A stretch of 64,000 nt of DNA from positions 6,486,062 through 6,550,061 of the forward strand of contig CM042085.1 in the NCBI GenBank assembly GCA_023512835.1, in the 5' to 3' direction. Position numbers and translations under genes: made by a program. The stretch is from Taxillus chinensis. Taxonomy: Eukaryota > Streptophyta > Magnoliopsida > Santalales > Loranthaceae. Position 1 is the stretch's first letter. Each line of letters starts with the position of its first letter. Below, in pieces: positions 47,764-58,789 of the stretch. Below the pieces are notes generated by a model. That model ran no database searches and was not told the DNA's origin. It saw only the letters and a program-made list of their open reading frames with translations.

Positions 47764-48022
47764 CATGGATGGTAACGGATCAGGTCGAAATCGGATATTG
47801 TCTGACTCAAACATATAGTAATGTCTCAAATTCGCCTGTCCTAGTGATTTGTATAGTTTGGGCCAGGGCAGAACAAAATTTTTTACCTAAAATATGATAA
47901 AAATATCGGATTAGAATGAGTCAGGCAAAATCTTGGCCTGACCCAATGACTTGTTGGGACAAGTCAAACCCAGCCAAGTTGGGGCGGGACAAGACAGGGT
48001 CGAGACAATATTATCATCCCTA
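47764..48022. mobile_element. hAT-type MITE, 259 bp
   Basis: The right end TTATCATCCCTA (complement TAGGGATGATAA) pairs with CATGGATGGTAA at the left, 9 of 12 positions. The interior has GGATCAGGTCG, GGGCCAGGGCAG, AGTTGGGGCGGGACAAG and TGAGTCAGGCAAAA motifs typical of this class. The 8-bp flanks do not match, so the site is old. Confidence 0.65.
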
Positions 48023-48478
48023 ATTGCAATAAATGATTTAAGTTAAATTTTAGGAACCATATGGTGATTATATTGTTGCTCACATTTACATGTGAGTATA
48101 TATATAATCCTAATTTAAATTTAAATTCTAAAAAAATAGTAATTAAAATTCACAATATAAGGTAATATTAAATATAAAAATAATATAATTTGATTAAATA
48201 ATATCAATATATTTTAACTTGAATATATTTCAATACATTTAATATTAAATTTAAATAGGTATCGTACATGTTAATGTTGCTGAGGAAATATTAAGAAATA
48301 AAGATAGTTTACAATATGTAAACATGAGAAATGATATGTGTAATCGGTTTATGTCATTACTGTAAAACTGTGACTGATTAGATAGTTGTGATTTATTTGT
48401 TTTTTTCTTCCGATGATCTAATATGATATCACATTGTCAGGGTTATTCACTAATTACGCAACTGTGATAATAGCATTA
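48023..48478. other. AT-rich intergenic, no gene recognised
   Basis: No feature is seen other than short AT-rich repeats. Confidence 0.4.
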
Positions 48479-49172
48479 GAGCATGTTTGGTAAGTATTCT
48501 CAAAAGGTGTTTTCTATATTTTAATGCAGAAAATTGATTTTTTTTTGTTTGGTTAGTATTTTCGTTTTACGTTTTCAAAAACATGGTGTTTTTAGAAAAA
48601 AAAATGAAAACATCTTCACGATGTTTTCAAGCTGTTCTCTTAGTGTTTTCGGTCAACGCAACGCTGCCCCTCGCCTGTGTGATGCAACCAGCCCCCTCCC
48701 ACTACACGGCAAGCCCATTGCAACGCCACCACTGTCCCTCCCCCCGCCGCGCGCCAAGCCCAGCGTGACGCAACCGCTGCTCCTCGCCCAGCGTGACGCA
48801 ACCGCTGCTCCTCCCCCCACCGCACGCCAAGCCCTCGATGCAATCGCTGCCCTGCCCCCGCCACAGTGACTGCCCCTCTGCGCCAATCCCACTGCGACGG
48901 CCTGCCGCGACCTTCCCCCTCGACGCGACGCCCTCCTGCTGCCGGATCTCCACGCCCGACAATACCTTCCCGCCCGGTCCGACCTCCCCCTCCAGCGCGG
49001 TGCATGTCCCCCTCCCCCAAATTCTAAATTATAAAACGAAATATAGTTTTACAGAAAATCCATACCAAACAAAAAAAATATATTTTTAATTTTATAAAAA
49101 ATAATTTCTAAATGCAGTTTTTGAAAAAGTATTTTCAGAACAGAAAACAAAAACAGGCACCAAATATTACTC
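48479..49172. mobile_element. MITE with GC-rich core, 694 bp
   Basis: The left end is GAGCATGTTTGGTAAGTATT after TTA; the right-end complement is GAGTAATATTTGGTGCCTG. Shells contain GTTTTCAAAAAC, TGTTTTCAAGC and GAAAACAAAAACAGG, motifs shared with the elements at 56325 and 58790. The core at about 48655-49010 is C-rich with a tandem GCGTGACGCAACCGCTGCTC unit at 48768 and 48797, plus CGCACGCCAAGCCC and CGCGCGCCAAGCCC variants. Long open frames in the core exist in several frames and are not called genes. Confidence 0.75.
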
Positions 49173-49646
49173 ATTCAAACATATAATTTGATGAACTTAA
49201 TCTAAATATTAATTGCAGATAAACTTGAGAAAATTATTAACTCCATAAAATAACTTTTTACAGAGGTATTTTTTGGTTTAATGTTATGCATATTTTGACA
49301 AATGAGAATTAAACAATTGATAAAACTGAGTAAATAATCAATTAAAAATGTTTTCTGGGCGTAGTTTTGAATTTAATATTAATTTTATTTTGTAGACACT
49401 CATTAAATTTTAGATATGTAATTTTAAAAATAAACATACAGTTATGATATTATATAATTAAAAACTTGAGAGGATGATATCCGTGGAAAGAAGTGGATTA
49501 GGGGGTGAATAAAACGGGGTGCGGATAACAATTTATACAATATTTTAATTCCCCACTTCCCTCTTAGGATACGTACCCACTGTCTCCAATCATATCGCCG
49601 AGTATACAAAATACGCCAACCCTACTCCTCGCAGCTAAATCACAAG
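49173..49646. other. AT-rich intergenic, no gene recognised
   Basis: Nothing assignable is seen. Confidence 0.4.
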
Positions 49647-49805
49647 TAGGATGGCAAAAGTAATTTGACCTGTTCCGATTAACTCCGATTTGGGCGGCTC
49701 CGACTCAATTTGATCTATCCAACAAGCTATCAGATTGAGCTCAGATTTTGTTTTATACGTTTTTGAGCTAAACTTTTTAAATAAATTTAATAGAAAAAAT
49801 AAAAA
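49647..49805. mobile_element. hAT-like MITE fragment abutting the rDNA relic
   Basis: It begins TAGGATGGCAAAAG and contains GACCTGTTCCGATTAACTCC and CTCCGACTCAATTTGATC motifs. No right terminus is found before the rDNA sequence starts at 49806. Confidence 0.35.
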
Positions 49806-50020
49806 TCCGGTCTCCAAGGTGAACAGCCTCTGATCGATGGAACAATATAGGCAAGGAAAGTCAGCAAAATGAATCCGTAACTTTGGAAAAAGGATTGGCT
49901 CCGAGGGCTGGGCTCGGGGGTCCCAGCCCCGAACCCATCGGCTGTCGGCGGACTGCTCGAGCTGCTACCGCAGCGAGAGCGGGTCTCCGCGTGCCGTCCG
50001 GGGGACGGACTGGGAACGGC
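49806..50020 (+). pseudogene. Fragment of nuclear 25S ribosomal RNA gene
   Basis: About 215 bases match the conserved 25S/28S stretch that runs from TCTCCAAGGTGAACAGCCTC through AAAAAGGATTGGCTC, GGGCTCGGGGGTCCCAG and CTGTCGGCGGACTGCTCGAG to ACGGACTGGGAACGG. From memory of plant 25S, the copy carries scattered transitions (for example GATCCGTAAC lies after AATGA rather than AATGG, and GGGTCTCCGCGTGCCG has T where plant 25S has G), as expected of a methylated non-functional copy. It starts and stops abruptly within the rRNA, with no promoter or spacer. It is an inserted fragment, not an rRNA gene. Confidence 0.88.
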
Positions 50021-50055
50021 GCTGTTACGTCACGAACTACCAAAACTCTCGAATC

Positions 50056-50109
50056 TAGGAGTGATCATCGGTCAGTTCACCGATTTGGTTCAGTTCTTGA
50101 TCACCCCTA
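50056..50109. mobile_element. 54-bp hAT micro-MITE with perfect 8-bp target duplication
   Basis: The left end is TAGGAGTGATCA and the right-end complement is TAGGGGTGATCA, 12-bp inverted termini with one mismatch. CTCGAATC occurs immediately on both sides (50048-50055 and 50110-50117), the 8-bp duplication diagnostic of hAT transposition. The interior also folds: TCGGTCAGTTCACCGA. Confidence 0.85.
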
Positions 50110-50117
50110 CTCGAATC

Positions 50118-51079
50118 GAAATAAATATTTTCGAGTCGAACATTACCCGAACTCGATGCCAAGACACACTTTTCAAACGTTCATTACTGTACAGATAAAT
50201 TTACTTCACCACAAGCTTTCAAAGGGCTGAAGTGGGGGGTTGCGGGAACGACCCGCCAACAGGGAAGAAGTTATGAAACGTCGGCCGTAGTGAGCTCCAA
50301 CGGTCGGCCCAGATGTGATATCGAAAGCCCAGTATACACTATAATGGACCCCAAGTAAAATCAACGTGCCACGTGGCTCTTTTGCGCGGGCGTAACAAAA
50401 TTGAAAACCATTATTTGATCACCGTTAACTAGTTTCAGAATGCCTCCACAAAAATTAAGCAAGAGGCTTGTCATGTCATCTGAATCGGCCATGAGCAGCA
50501 GTGGCCCATTAGCCCAACAGAGTGACAAATAATTGATGGTTACGTGAGACACATTTAATCAGTAATTGAGTGACTAAAATGACGGGGTAATTAATTACCC
50601 ATATAATATAGTAGTGACACAGAAAATGGCACATTATGCAACGAGCATTTGAGCCAGAGATCTGAAACCCTTTATGTAGTCATGCTCCCACATCCTTCGT
50701 GAGGGGAGAATGTAAAAAATTGAAAAAAAAAAGTTTAAGAAAATGAAACTTCCCCTGTATGCAAAAATAAATAAATAAATAAAAATATTTTATGCAATAA
50801 TATTTTATTAGTTAGTGATTTAGTTAAGTTTTATTCATAATTTGATCCGAATTAATAAAATATATCATATTAAGAAAACCTATATAACAATAGTAGCATT
50901 ACTCATAAATAAAATCAACCAAAATCAGAGGTGAGATATAAAATTAAGGAGGTCGACGGAGATTTTTGGCGGCCATATGGTTTCACTTATAACAAAAAAA
51001 AAAAATCACATAATGTGTAAATGACAAGTAAAATTAAATCTGAATAAAATTATTAATTTTTCTTCAACACTTATTATAA
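50118..51079. other. Intergenic, no gene recognised
   Basis: The first 500 bases are of balanced composition (50118-50600) with an unassigned minus-strand frame at 50361-50552. The rest is AT-rich. Confidence 0.35.
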
Positions 51080-51865
51080 GAACACTGGTAGCGGCATCAT
51101 CAACCATCAAATATTTGATGAATGCAAAAAAAAAAATTACAGCATTGGTATAATCAAAAGGTACATTTGTAACTCTGAGCTATAGTAACATTATGTTTCC
51201 CGTCAAATTTGGCGAGGTCCTATAGCATCATCAAAGCCTCGCATGCGTGTGAAACGTTGTACGGATGGATTGTCACCGGGGCGAGAAGGGGGACAAAGAT
51301 GGGGTGGGGTGGCGAGGTTGACGTCGTTGGGGGAGGGGGATGGGTTGACGTCAGGAAGGGGTGGGGGATGGGTGGCCGGACGCAAGTGAGGGTTGGGGGT
51401 GGTGGGCGCTGGATCTCCGTCGGGGGTGGGTCTTTGGATTGGCGGGGAGGGGGATGCCAGGGAGATGGGGGACGACCTGGAGGAGAGAGGGACGAAGCTA
51501 GGGCTGGATCAGGGGGGGAGGGGGACGTTGGGGGAGAGGGGGTCGAAGCTGGGGTGGGGTGGCGGTTGGGTCGATGCCGGGGGAGGGGGTGGGGGGTTGA
51601 TGTCGCGCCGGGAGAGGAGGGATTGGTCGACGCGTTGTCAGGCAAGGGAGATAAGTCTCACTGGTTGGGGGCGTGGTGGGCGACTAGATCACTGGTTGGG
51701 GGCGTGGTGAAGGAGACGAGACGTGGCCGATGGTAGACGTTGATGAATCTTATCATTTTGATGAAGCCGATGCGTTTATTTTTTGAAAATTCATTGAATT
51801 TTTAAAAATTTAATTTCTTCTTCATCAAATTTGGCATCGGCTTGATGAAGCCGATGCCGGTGCTC
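51080..51865. mobile_element. PIF/Harbinger-type MITE with GC-rich core, 786 bp
   Basis: The left end is GAACACTGGTAGCGGCATCA and the right-end complement is GAGCACCGGCATCGGCTTCA. TAA flanks both sides (51077-51079, 51866-51868). The right shell holds a further inverted pair, CATCGGCTTGATGAAGCCGATG. The core at about 51255-51735 is extremely G-rich on this strand, with GGTTGACGTC repeated near 51316 and 51344, and CACTGGTTGGGGGCGTGGTG repeated near 51659 and 51691. Open frames of 105-175 codons here are glycine/arginine-rich and judged spurious. Confidence 0.85.
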
Positions 51866-51944
51866 TAATCGATGGCTGCCCATGACTGAGGAGAGTTTAA
51901 GGCACCGTTCGCCAAAAAGAATGATAAATTCAACGCTTTGTTTT

Positions 51945-52278
51945 TATTAGAATCCAAGAGTCAACATCCTAAAACCAATTGGCTATAAGATAGGCTACCC
52001 TAGGATCTATATCAAGCATACTTGGTTGATTACTTTCTCCAATGTGAGACTCTAACACCCCTCTCACTTGGCAACGTGGATGTTACACACAGCTGAAAAT
52101 CGTGGGTAAGGTGGAACATTGTGAACAAACTCATCACGAAATGAAAATCGTGAGTGGAAACACAACCTGCTCTGATATCATATTAGAATCTAAGAGTCAA
52201 CATCCTAAAACCAATTGACTATAGAATAGGCTATCCTTGGATCTATATCAAGCATACTTGGTTGGTCAGACTCTAACA
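51945..52278 (-). mobile_element. Near-intact very small TRIM retroelement, 334 bp
   Basis: Read on the minus strand: LTR 52181-52278 (98 bp, TGTTAGAGTC...TTCTAATA), then a primer-binding site TGATATCAGAGCAG directly adjacent (11 of 12 bases of the initiator-Met type TGGTATCAGAGC), a 123-bp internal region, a polypurine tract GTGAGAGGGG, and LTR 51945-52057 (113 bp). GTTTT flanks the element on both sides (51940-51944, 52279-52283). The LTRs differ by a short indel after the shared TTGGTTG and a few substitutions. It has no coding capacity. Confidence 0.93.
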
Positions 52279-52283
52279 GTTTT

Positions 52284-54032
52284 TAATAATTTAAACAAAT
52301 AAATTTTACTACATAAAAGTGCTATTTTTGTGCATAATAAATTCCTATTTCTTAAAAATACTATAATCAAATAGAATTAATTTAATAAAAATCAATAAAT
52401 TAAAAATAACAACATTAATATATTACTAAAATTATTCAAATAATAATATAAAACCTGTTATATTCTAATAAACATATTATACAAAAATACTACTAAAATA
52501 AACAATCATAAAACTAATAAATAATTGCAAATAATAAAATTATATTACCAAGGATTATAATACAAACCCCCTAAAATAAATAAAACTATAACAGAACTTT
52601 TTTGTGCTGTTAAAAAATTTAAAATATAACTTTTATATATTGAGTATGTAAATATTTGTTTTCATCTAAATTTATTGACTTTTTTCTAAAAATAATTGCA
52701 CTTTTTTTCCTTTTATAAACACTAGTAAAGAATTAGAGGCCTTCCAAATTTAAGGGTCTCAATTGATCGCTTCATGCAAAAGGATAGAGCCAACCTGTAT
52801 GCCATTTGATATTAATATAAAAATTAAATATTCTAAATATTTTAAACCTATTTGATTACTTAATCTACGATATTTACTAGATAACTTTGAAATAATTACA
52901 TAATAAATTAATTTCTCTAATATAATTCAGTCTTGTAATTTATGTACTACAACTATGGTTTTGAAGTTAAGTATTAATATTAAATGTCTAGGATCCTTGT
53001 ATCCTTCCGTGCACTGTTTTTTTGTTTGTTTGTTTTTGTTTTGTTACAAAGGGGAACCCTCTAACTTAACATAGGCCACCTTCATATCACTTTGTGCAGG
53101 TTGGAATCATTTTTACTTCCATGTATGATAAAATTTTCAAAATGTGTTCTTGATTTTTTTTAATTAGGGTTTTCTTAATGCAATATTGCCTGCAGGAAAT
53201 ACTAAAAAACTTGAGCCCTGCTACTGGAAAAAAGAGAGGGAATTTCTTTCAGCTAGGGCTAGGGGGACTAATTTCTGGAAAGTCGTGTTGAGTTGGATGT
53301 TCGATTTTAAAATTGAAATAAAAAAGAAAGAAAAAAGAAGCTGGATAGCATTGTTTTGACAGTTTCTCTCTCCGCGTTAAATCAATGATTAAGTACTGAC
53401 TCTACCACACTCTTTTTCTCTTCTCCTGCAGATGTCTTTTAAAATACGTTGATTTGATCTTACAAACACTGTTTCAACTTTGGACACAAACCACAACTTG
53501 TACTCACATACATTAATTATGGAAGAAATTAAACCGCCACTGAAATCCCGACAAAAAAGGGCTAGCTAGGTTGATTTTGTTGCAAGAAGCTATAAACCCT
53601 TTTTACTACTCCGATTGACAATTACAACTATTTGGCAATTTCATTGAGCCAAGCTTGTCCACTGCGTACACTAATAGCTAGTTACATTTTAAATATGTAC
53701 CGACAGCATGCTCCCAACTAATTGACGCCACCGCGCGCGTTTCCTCTTAATCCAGCAGTGAGGATGATCTGTATGCATGCATTGGGAATAAGTTAACCAT
53801 ATCAAGGTTCATTATGAATTTAGACACCTCTAATGACAACCCACAGCTCGTCAGTTGAAATCTCACCATCACCCCACCCACTATATAGTACTTCTTTTCC
53901 TCTTTCACTACTTTTATTGAATTTATAATTAAACTTTTATTAGTTATTAAAATCTATATTACCGTCTTTTTTCACAATATTTTTTATCTTACGTCACGGC
54001 AAGAAAAGCTGTATATGCTAGCACTTCAGAAA
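52284..54032. other. Intergenic, no gene recognised
   Basis: AT-rich with no open frame above background and no recognised repeat termini. Confidence 0.4.
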
Positions 54033-55854
54033 CACTAGTATAGATATACACCAAGTCACCAATATAAATGTTTAACGCAGCGTTGCGACGTCACGATAGC
54101 CATTATATACTGACGTTTAAACAACACCGGCATATGTAAACACTGTGCCGGCGCTACAAAAATGGCGCCAGTATATTTTTTTGTACTGACATTCATAAAA
54201 CGCCGGCATATGTGACTACTGTGCGAATGCACATAAAATGCTGCCATAGGTATTTTATGTTTTATGTTTCAGCATTTTATCAAATGCTAGCATAATGTGT
54301 ATATGCACTGGTGCGCATACAACACAGGTATAGTTAAATATAATGCGGCACATTTTAAATTTATATATAAGTTATATCTGTCATGCATTCATAAAACGCT
54401 AGCGGGGGGTGGTCATGTAAAAAAAATAGTTATGTTTTTTATTTTCATTAAAATTTAAATTAATTAATAATATAGTTTATTTTCGTAAACTAATTGTAAT
54501 ATTGATAAATGAATTATGCTATTTAAAAATTTTATTTCAATCTTAAAACTCTAATAATAAGTTCAACTAACTCAAACATTACAACTAATCTTAATAGCTC
54601 CCATTTAGACCTATGAAATAAGTCAAATAATCAAAAGAAATTAAATTAAATCAAATTTGGGTCAATCTAGTCATGCCAGACAGGAGTGCCACAAGCTTTG
54701 GGAAACATTTTATACTTTCATGTCATTACTTATGTTTTAGATGATATTAATCAAAGTTCAATATTATAATTTTTATATGTGAGTTTCACTAATTTTAATA
54801 ACTTGTATCTTGTCCTCTCCAACCAAGCTTTCTAGATTGGCATATGTCTAACTCAGCTTTTAATAATAACAATATATATCAGCATTTTTAAAATGACTGA
54901 AAATATTAATTTTTATATATTCCCAATTTACTGCAATATTTGTTAGTACAATGTAAAAAAAACATACTTTCACGGAATTGAAAAACCTATGGATATATAG
55001 TTTTTCTTAACCCCAATCAAACAACAATTCAAAATATAATATTCATACATAATGAAATAACCATAAATTCATTCGAATTCATATATGAAATACAAAATGT
55101 GAAACTGCCTTTTATCTCCTTCACCTATCACTTTTGTGGCGGCATTTGTTTACAAATACGCCAGCATAAACATTTATCAACTTTTTGTTACACATTCTTG
55201 TTTTACTTTGACCTAAACACATTTACTCACACACACAAAAACAAAATTAGTATATATGCATGGTATATATATAACATATATACTGTATGTGTGTATATTA
55301 TACACTAAATATCATTTAATATTTATTATAACTATGTATATTATATATATATGCACATATATGTTATAAATATTTATTTATTTGTATATAACTTTGAAGA
55401 ATTACTTTTAAAAGTTACTTTTTAGGGTGATTTTAAAAAGTTGATTTTTATTTAAAATTAATGTTTGGGTTGGATGATAAAAACTATGTTTTATTTACAA
55501 AATTAAACTTAATGTTTGGTATAAAATATATACAAATTAAATATAGTTTTGGTTAAAAAATAATATTGCAAATATAAGTATTAATTATTAAATAAAAATA
55601 AAAAAGTAATTTTATTTAAACGTAACTTTAAAATAAAATTAGAATAATATTGAAATTAAAATTTTAAATATTATTACAGATGATAGTATATTAATATTTA
55701 ATTTAAAAATAAAAATAAAAATTATATTATTATCGCCCGTAATTTACTATGCGATCGATAGTCACTCGGGTGATGTATCACTTAGCAGCGGTAGTCTTAG
55801 GTAAGTAAAATCTGTTTTTTTTATTTAATGATTTTATTTTGTTTTATTGTAGTG
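54033..55854. mobile_element. Candidate non-autonomous CACTA (En/Spm) element
   Basis: The left end is CACTAGTATAG and the right end is TTATTGTAGTG (complement CACTACAATAA). The left subterminal region has direct and inverted repeats such as ACACCGGCATATGTAA, AACGCCGGCATATGTG and GTGCCGGCGC with ATGGCGCCAG, and a related GGCGGCATTTG...ACGCCAGCATAAAC lies at about 55137-55167. Such subterminal repeats bind CACTA transposase. The flanks are AAA and AAT, so the 3-bp duplication is imperfect. No transposase is present; the interior is AT-rich. The pairing of these two ends is tentative. Confidence 0.45.
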
Positions 55855-56324
55855 AATAGTGATATGTAACTTTATATAATTACTTATATATAAATACTTT
55901 CTGATCTGAGAAATGATCATTAGAATCCCCTTCTACGTATTCCCCCCAAACACATGACACATGACATAAACACTTGAGGATACCACGTTCCCAATAGGTG
56001 AGATTTTATATTTTAATTTCTATTTTTAGTTTTGAAGTAAGAACTGAAAAGGCTTTGGCTTTTGCATGTTTTTTTGCTGATACCAAAGTTTATAAAAAGC
56101 TAGAAAACTTAGTCTGCGTGATACGGTCTGCATTAACTAGGGCGCTTCAGCTTGCACTATTTTTTTTTTTTCAATTTTAAACTTTGGGGAATGGCCAAAT
56201 CAAGGGATAAAGAAATTAATTTGATTTGTTTGATTCCATCACCGGCTCATGATTTCCAAACTTTGAAGTAGGCTCATGGGTTTGAGCTGTCCAAAATCAA
56301 ACTAAAAAAAAAAAAGCAACTTAA
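55855..56324. other. Intergenic, no gene recognised
   Basis: Mixed AT-rich sequence with a short unassigned frame (55998-56180). Confidence 0.35.
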
Positions 56325-57058
56325 GGGTTTGGTGTGTGTTTTTGTTTTCTATTTCTAAAAACGGATATTTGAAGATATTAAGTATAATGTGTTTTCTGTA
56401 AAATTAAAAATATTTTTTTGTTTGGTGGGTGTTTTCTGTAAAAATGTTTTTCTGTTTTCTTTTATGCTAGAGAGAAAGAGTAACGTCGGGAGATCTGGGG
56501 AGGGGAGGAACCAGTGGGTCGCCGGTCGTGGTAGAGGGCGGCAGACAGGCGAGCCAGGGGTCGCATGTGGAGGGGGGGAGGGGGCGAGCCGGGGGTCTCG
56601 CGCAGGGGGGGAGGAGGGGAACCAGGGTCACGCGCGGGGGGGAGGGGAGAGCGAGGGTCGCTGGTCGATCGGAACGGGGGGAGGTGAGTTGTAGAGGGCG
56701 ACGGACGGGCGAGTCGGGGGTCGCACGCACAGTGGGGAGGGGGCAAGCTGGGGTTCGCGCACGAAGGGGGGGTCGAACCAGGGGTCACGCGCGGGGGAGT
56801 CGAGCTGAGGGTCGCCGGTCGTTGCAGATCAGAACGAGGGGAGGTGCGTTGCAAAGGGCGATAGATGGGCGGACAGGCGGCGGACAAGCTTGAAAATCGT
56901 TTTCGATAATCTGAAAACAACAAATTGGTGTTCTCTGTTTCCTATATTCAAAATTATTTTATTTTTAAAAATTTAAAAATAAAACAACAGCCAAATAAAT
57001 TATAACCCGTGTTTTTTGTTTCTGAAAGCAAAAAAAAACACAGCGAACACACATTCTC
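56325..57058. mobile_element. MITE with GC-rich core, 734 bp
   Basis: The left end is GGGTTTGGTGTGTGTTTTTG after TAA; the right-end complement is GAGAATGTGTGTTCGCTGTG before TAA (57059-57061). Shells contain TTTCTGTAAAA, GTTTTCT and TTTTTGTTTCTGAAAGC motifs shared with the elements at 48479 and 58790. The core is the 160-bp tandem repeat listed separately. Confidence 0.75.
56533..56885 (+). repeat. GC-rich minisatellite, period 160 bp, 2.2 copies
   Basis: AGAGGGCG at 56533, AGAGGGCG at 56693 and AAAGGGCG at 56853 are exactly 160 bases apart, each followed by (A/G)CGAGTC-like or GGGCGG(A) sequence, and AACCAGGGTCACGCGCG at about 56620 recurs at about 56777. The third unit is cut off as the AT-rich right shell begins. 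The strand is strongly G-biased. Confidence 0.85.
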
Positions 57059-57204
57059 TAAGTAAAATTTAAAATCTATATTTCAATATACTCTTCATAT
57101 CTTATTATTTATATATTATTTTATTATTTTTTCAAGTTTTCCCCTGTTCCCATATATCTATCGTTCTCTCTGTCTCTTTGCCGCCGCCCCATGCCAGGCG
57201 CCCC

Positions 57205-57608
57205 CTCTCTCCTCTTCATCCGACCTTGTGAGGACCCAAGACCTTCTCTGTCCGACGACAAGCTTATCGGAAACGGACCCGATTGGGTTGGTTAGGGAAG
57301 CTAAGGAGTCGGCGAAGTTGCGGAAGGGGTCAGCTATGGCGTGGAAGCGTCCGCCGCAGTAAACCCGCGTGCCGGAGTAGAAGCGGAAGAGATCGAGGGC
57401 ACGATAGTCTAGAAGCTACTGGGCCTCTGGGTAGGCAGTAATAAAGATCTAGAAGCCTCTGTCGAGGAGGAAGCCATCGTAGGTGTCGGTACGGACGCGG
57501 CCACCGACGGCATCGATCGGAGGCTTCGAGGAGGAGGAAGGGGACGCCGGCGGAGCTTAGTCGTGTGGCCGCCGCTAGATCGGCGAGGCCAGCCCCGATG
57601 ATGGCGAC
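57205..57608 (-). pseudogene. FAD-dependent amine-oxidase-like gene fragment, N-terminal part
   Basis: Minus-strand translation gives the dinucleotide-binding start VAIIGAGLADLAAATRLSSA, then PFLLLEAS. After a 4-base insertion (repeat of CGAT near 57506-57513) it continues as DAVGGRVRTDTYDGFLLDRG, ITAYPEA, then LLDYRALDLFRFYSG, VYCGGRFHAIADPF, SLTNPIGSVSDKL and VLTRSDE. These are signatures of plant flavin-containing amine oxidase / phytoene-desaturase-like proteins. Two in-frame stops (after DRGF and after PEAQ) and the frameshift disable it. Only about 135 codons of a protein that is normally several hundred long remain, so it is a truncated pseudogene. The downstream exons are not present in the window. 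Confidence 0.8.
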
Positions 57609-57947
57609 GCCGGTTCTAATTAAGTTCGCGTTGGGACTGGGATGTTGACGACGAGTCTATGGATATTTGTGCAACTCAGGGTCTGAATCAGAAGTTAAGG
57701 GTTGGGGACGGAAAATAGAGGGTGAGGGTCATGGATGGATCAGATTATTTATTTGTATTGTTTTGTTCTATTTTTTGGATGCTATTATCCACGGGTTCTG
57801 GCTAACTGTTCGAGGATCGCCGGGGACCCATAGCAGGACTCTCCTCGCGTCGCTGCCGTCAGGGGGTTTGAAAAAACAATATATTATTTTAATATAAAAA
57901 AACCATTAGAGTTAAACTTAAAAATGAGTCTTCACGTTTACACCTGA

Positions 57948-58304
57948 GAGTAACTCCAAAAAAAACTCTCTATTTCTACAAATAGAGAGTCTAATGTCAA
58001 AAATGAGCTTTAACAGCCTCTTCATTAAGTTTTCTACATCTATAATTTGCTATAGTGACTCTTCACAAATGAAGAGTTATTATTTATTTTTCACGTAATT
58101 TTTTATTATTTTTTATCTTCTTTCTCTCTCTCCTCTCTCTTCTCCCCTGTGCAATTAATATTATTAATAATAAATTATTATTTTAATAAAAATATAGATT
58201 AAAAAATAGAGAGACTCTTGGAGTGTATGTTAAAAAATAGCTCTTTACATGTGAAAAATTCTGTATATGTAGAGAAAATTATAAAGAGACTCTTGAAGTT
58301 GCTC
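57948..58304. mobile_element. GAGC-terminus MITE, 357 bp
   Basis: The left end is GAGTAACTCCAA and the right-end complement is GAGCAACTTCAAGAGTCTC, followed by TAA. The interior includes ATAGTGACTCTTCACAAATG and AAATAGCTCTTTACATGTG. It is related to the elements at 29052 and 45439. The left flank is TGA. Confidence 0.65.
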
Positions 58305-58789
58305 TAACTATATAAAATAGAGAGTACACTTTGGAGTTGCTGGACAAAAATATACATATTTTTAAATTTAGGAGTCAATCCTAAATATAGATAAAAAAAT
58401 CAAAATACAAAATACAAATTGCAAATTGCAAATATTAAATGTGTAGGGAATGAAATACAATGTTTTTAAAATTTTAATAATCAAAACAACATGAAAATGA
58501 AACCAAAATAAAATTTGTGTGAAAATTTATTTAATGCAAGCCAAAATACAAAAGAACGAAACAAAACAAAAAACACAACCAAACATCTAATTAATTCGTA
58601 CCAAAACTCGGGTATGCAATTATTAAGGAATTAATATTTTTGACCGGTTGATTCTAATGAAATTAGAGTTGGATGTATGTGTTAGTCTATCGTGTCATTC
58701 CAGTGAGGCAACATGGTTGGAAAATCACCATACCTTGTGTCAAAACAACACGTGATCAGATGACAAAAACATGACACCATTTTTGATAA
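58305..58789. other. AT-rich spacer between MITEs
   Basis: No gene is seen. Confidence 0.4.

Noticed and set aside
49883..50230. 115-codon open frame on the plus strand
   Set aside because: Its first part is 25S rRNA sequence, so the frame is accidental.
51209..51736. 175-codon Gly/Arg/Trp-rich open frame and a Pro-rich frame on the other strand
   Set aside because: Same cause: G-rich tandem core of the 51080-51865 MITE.
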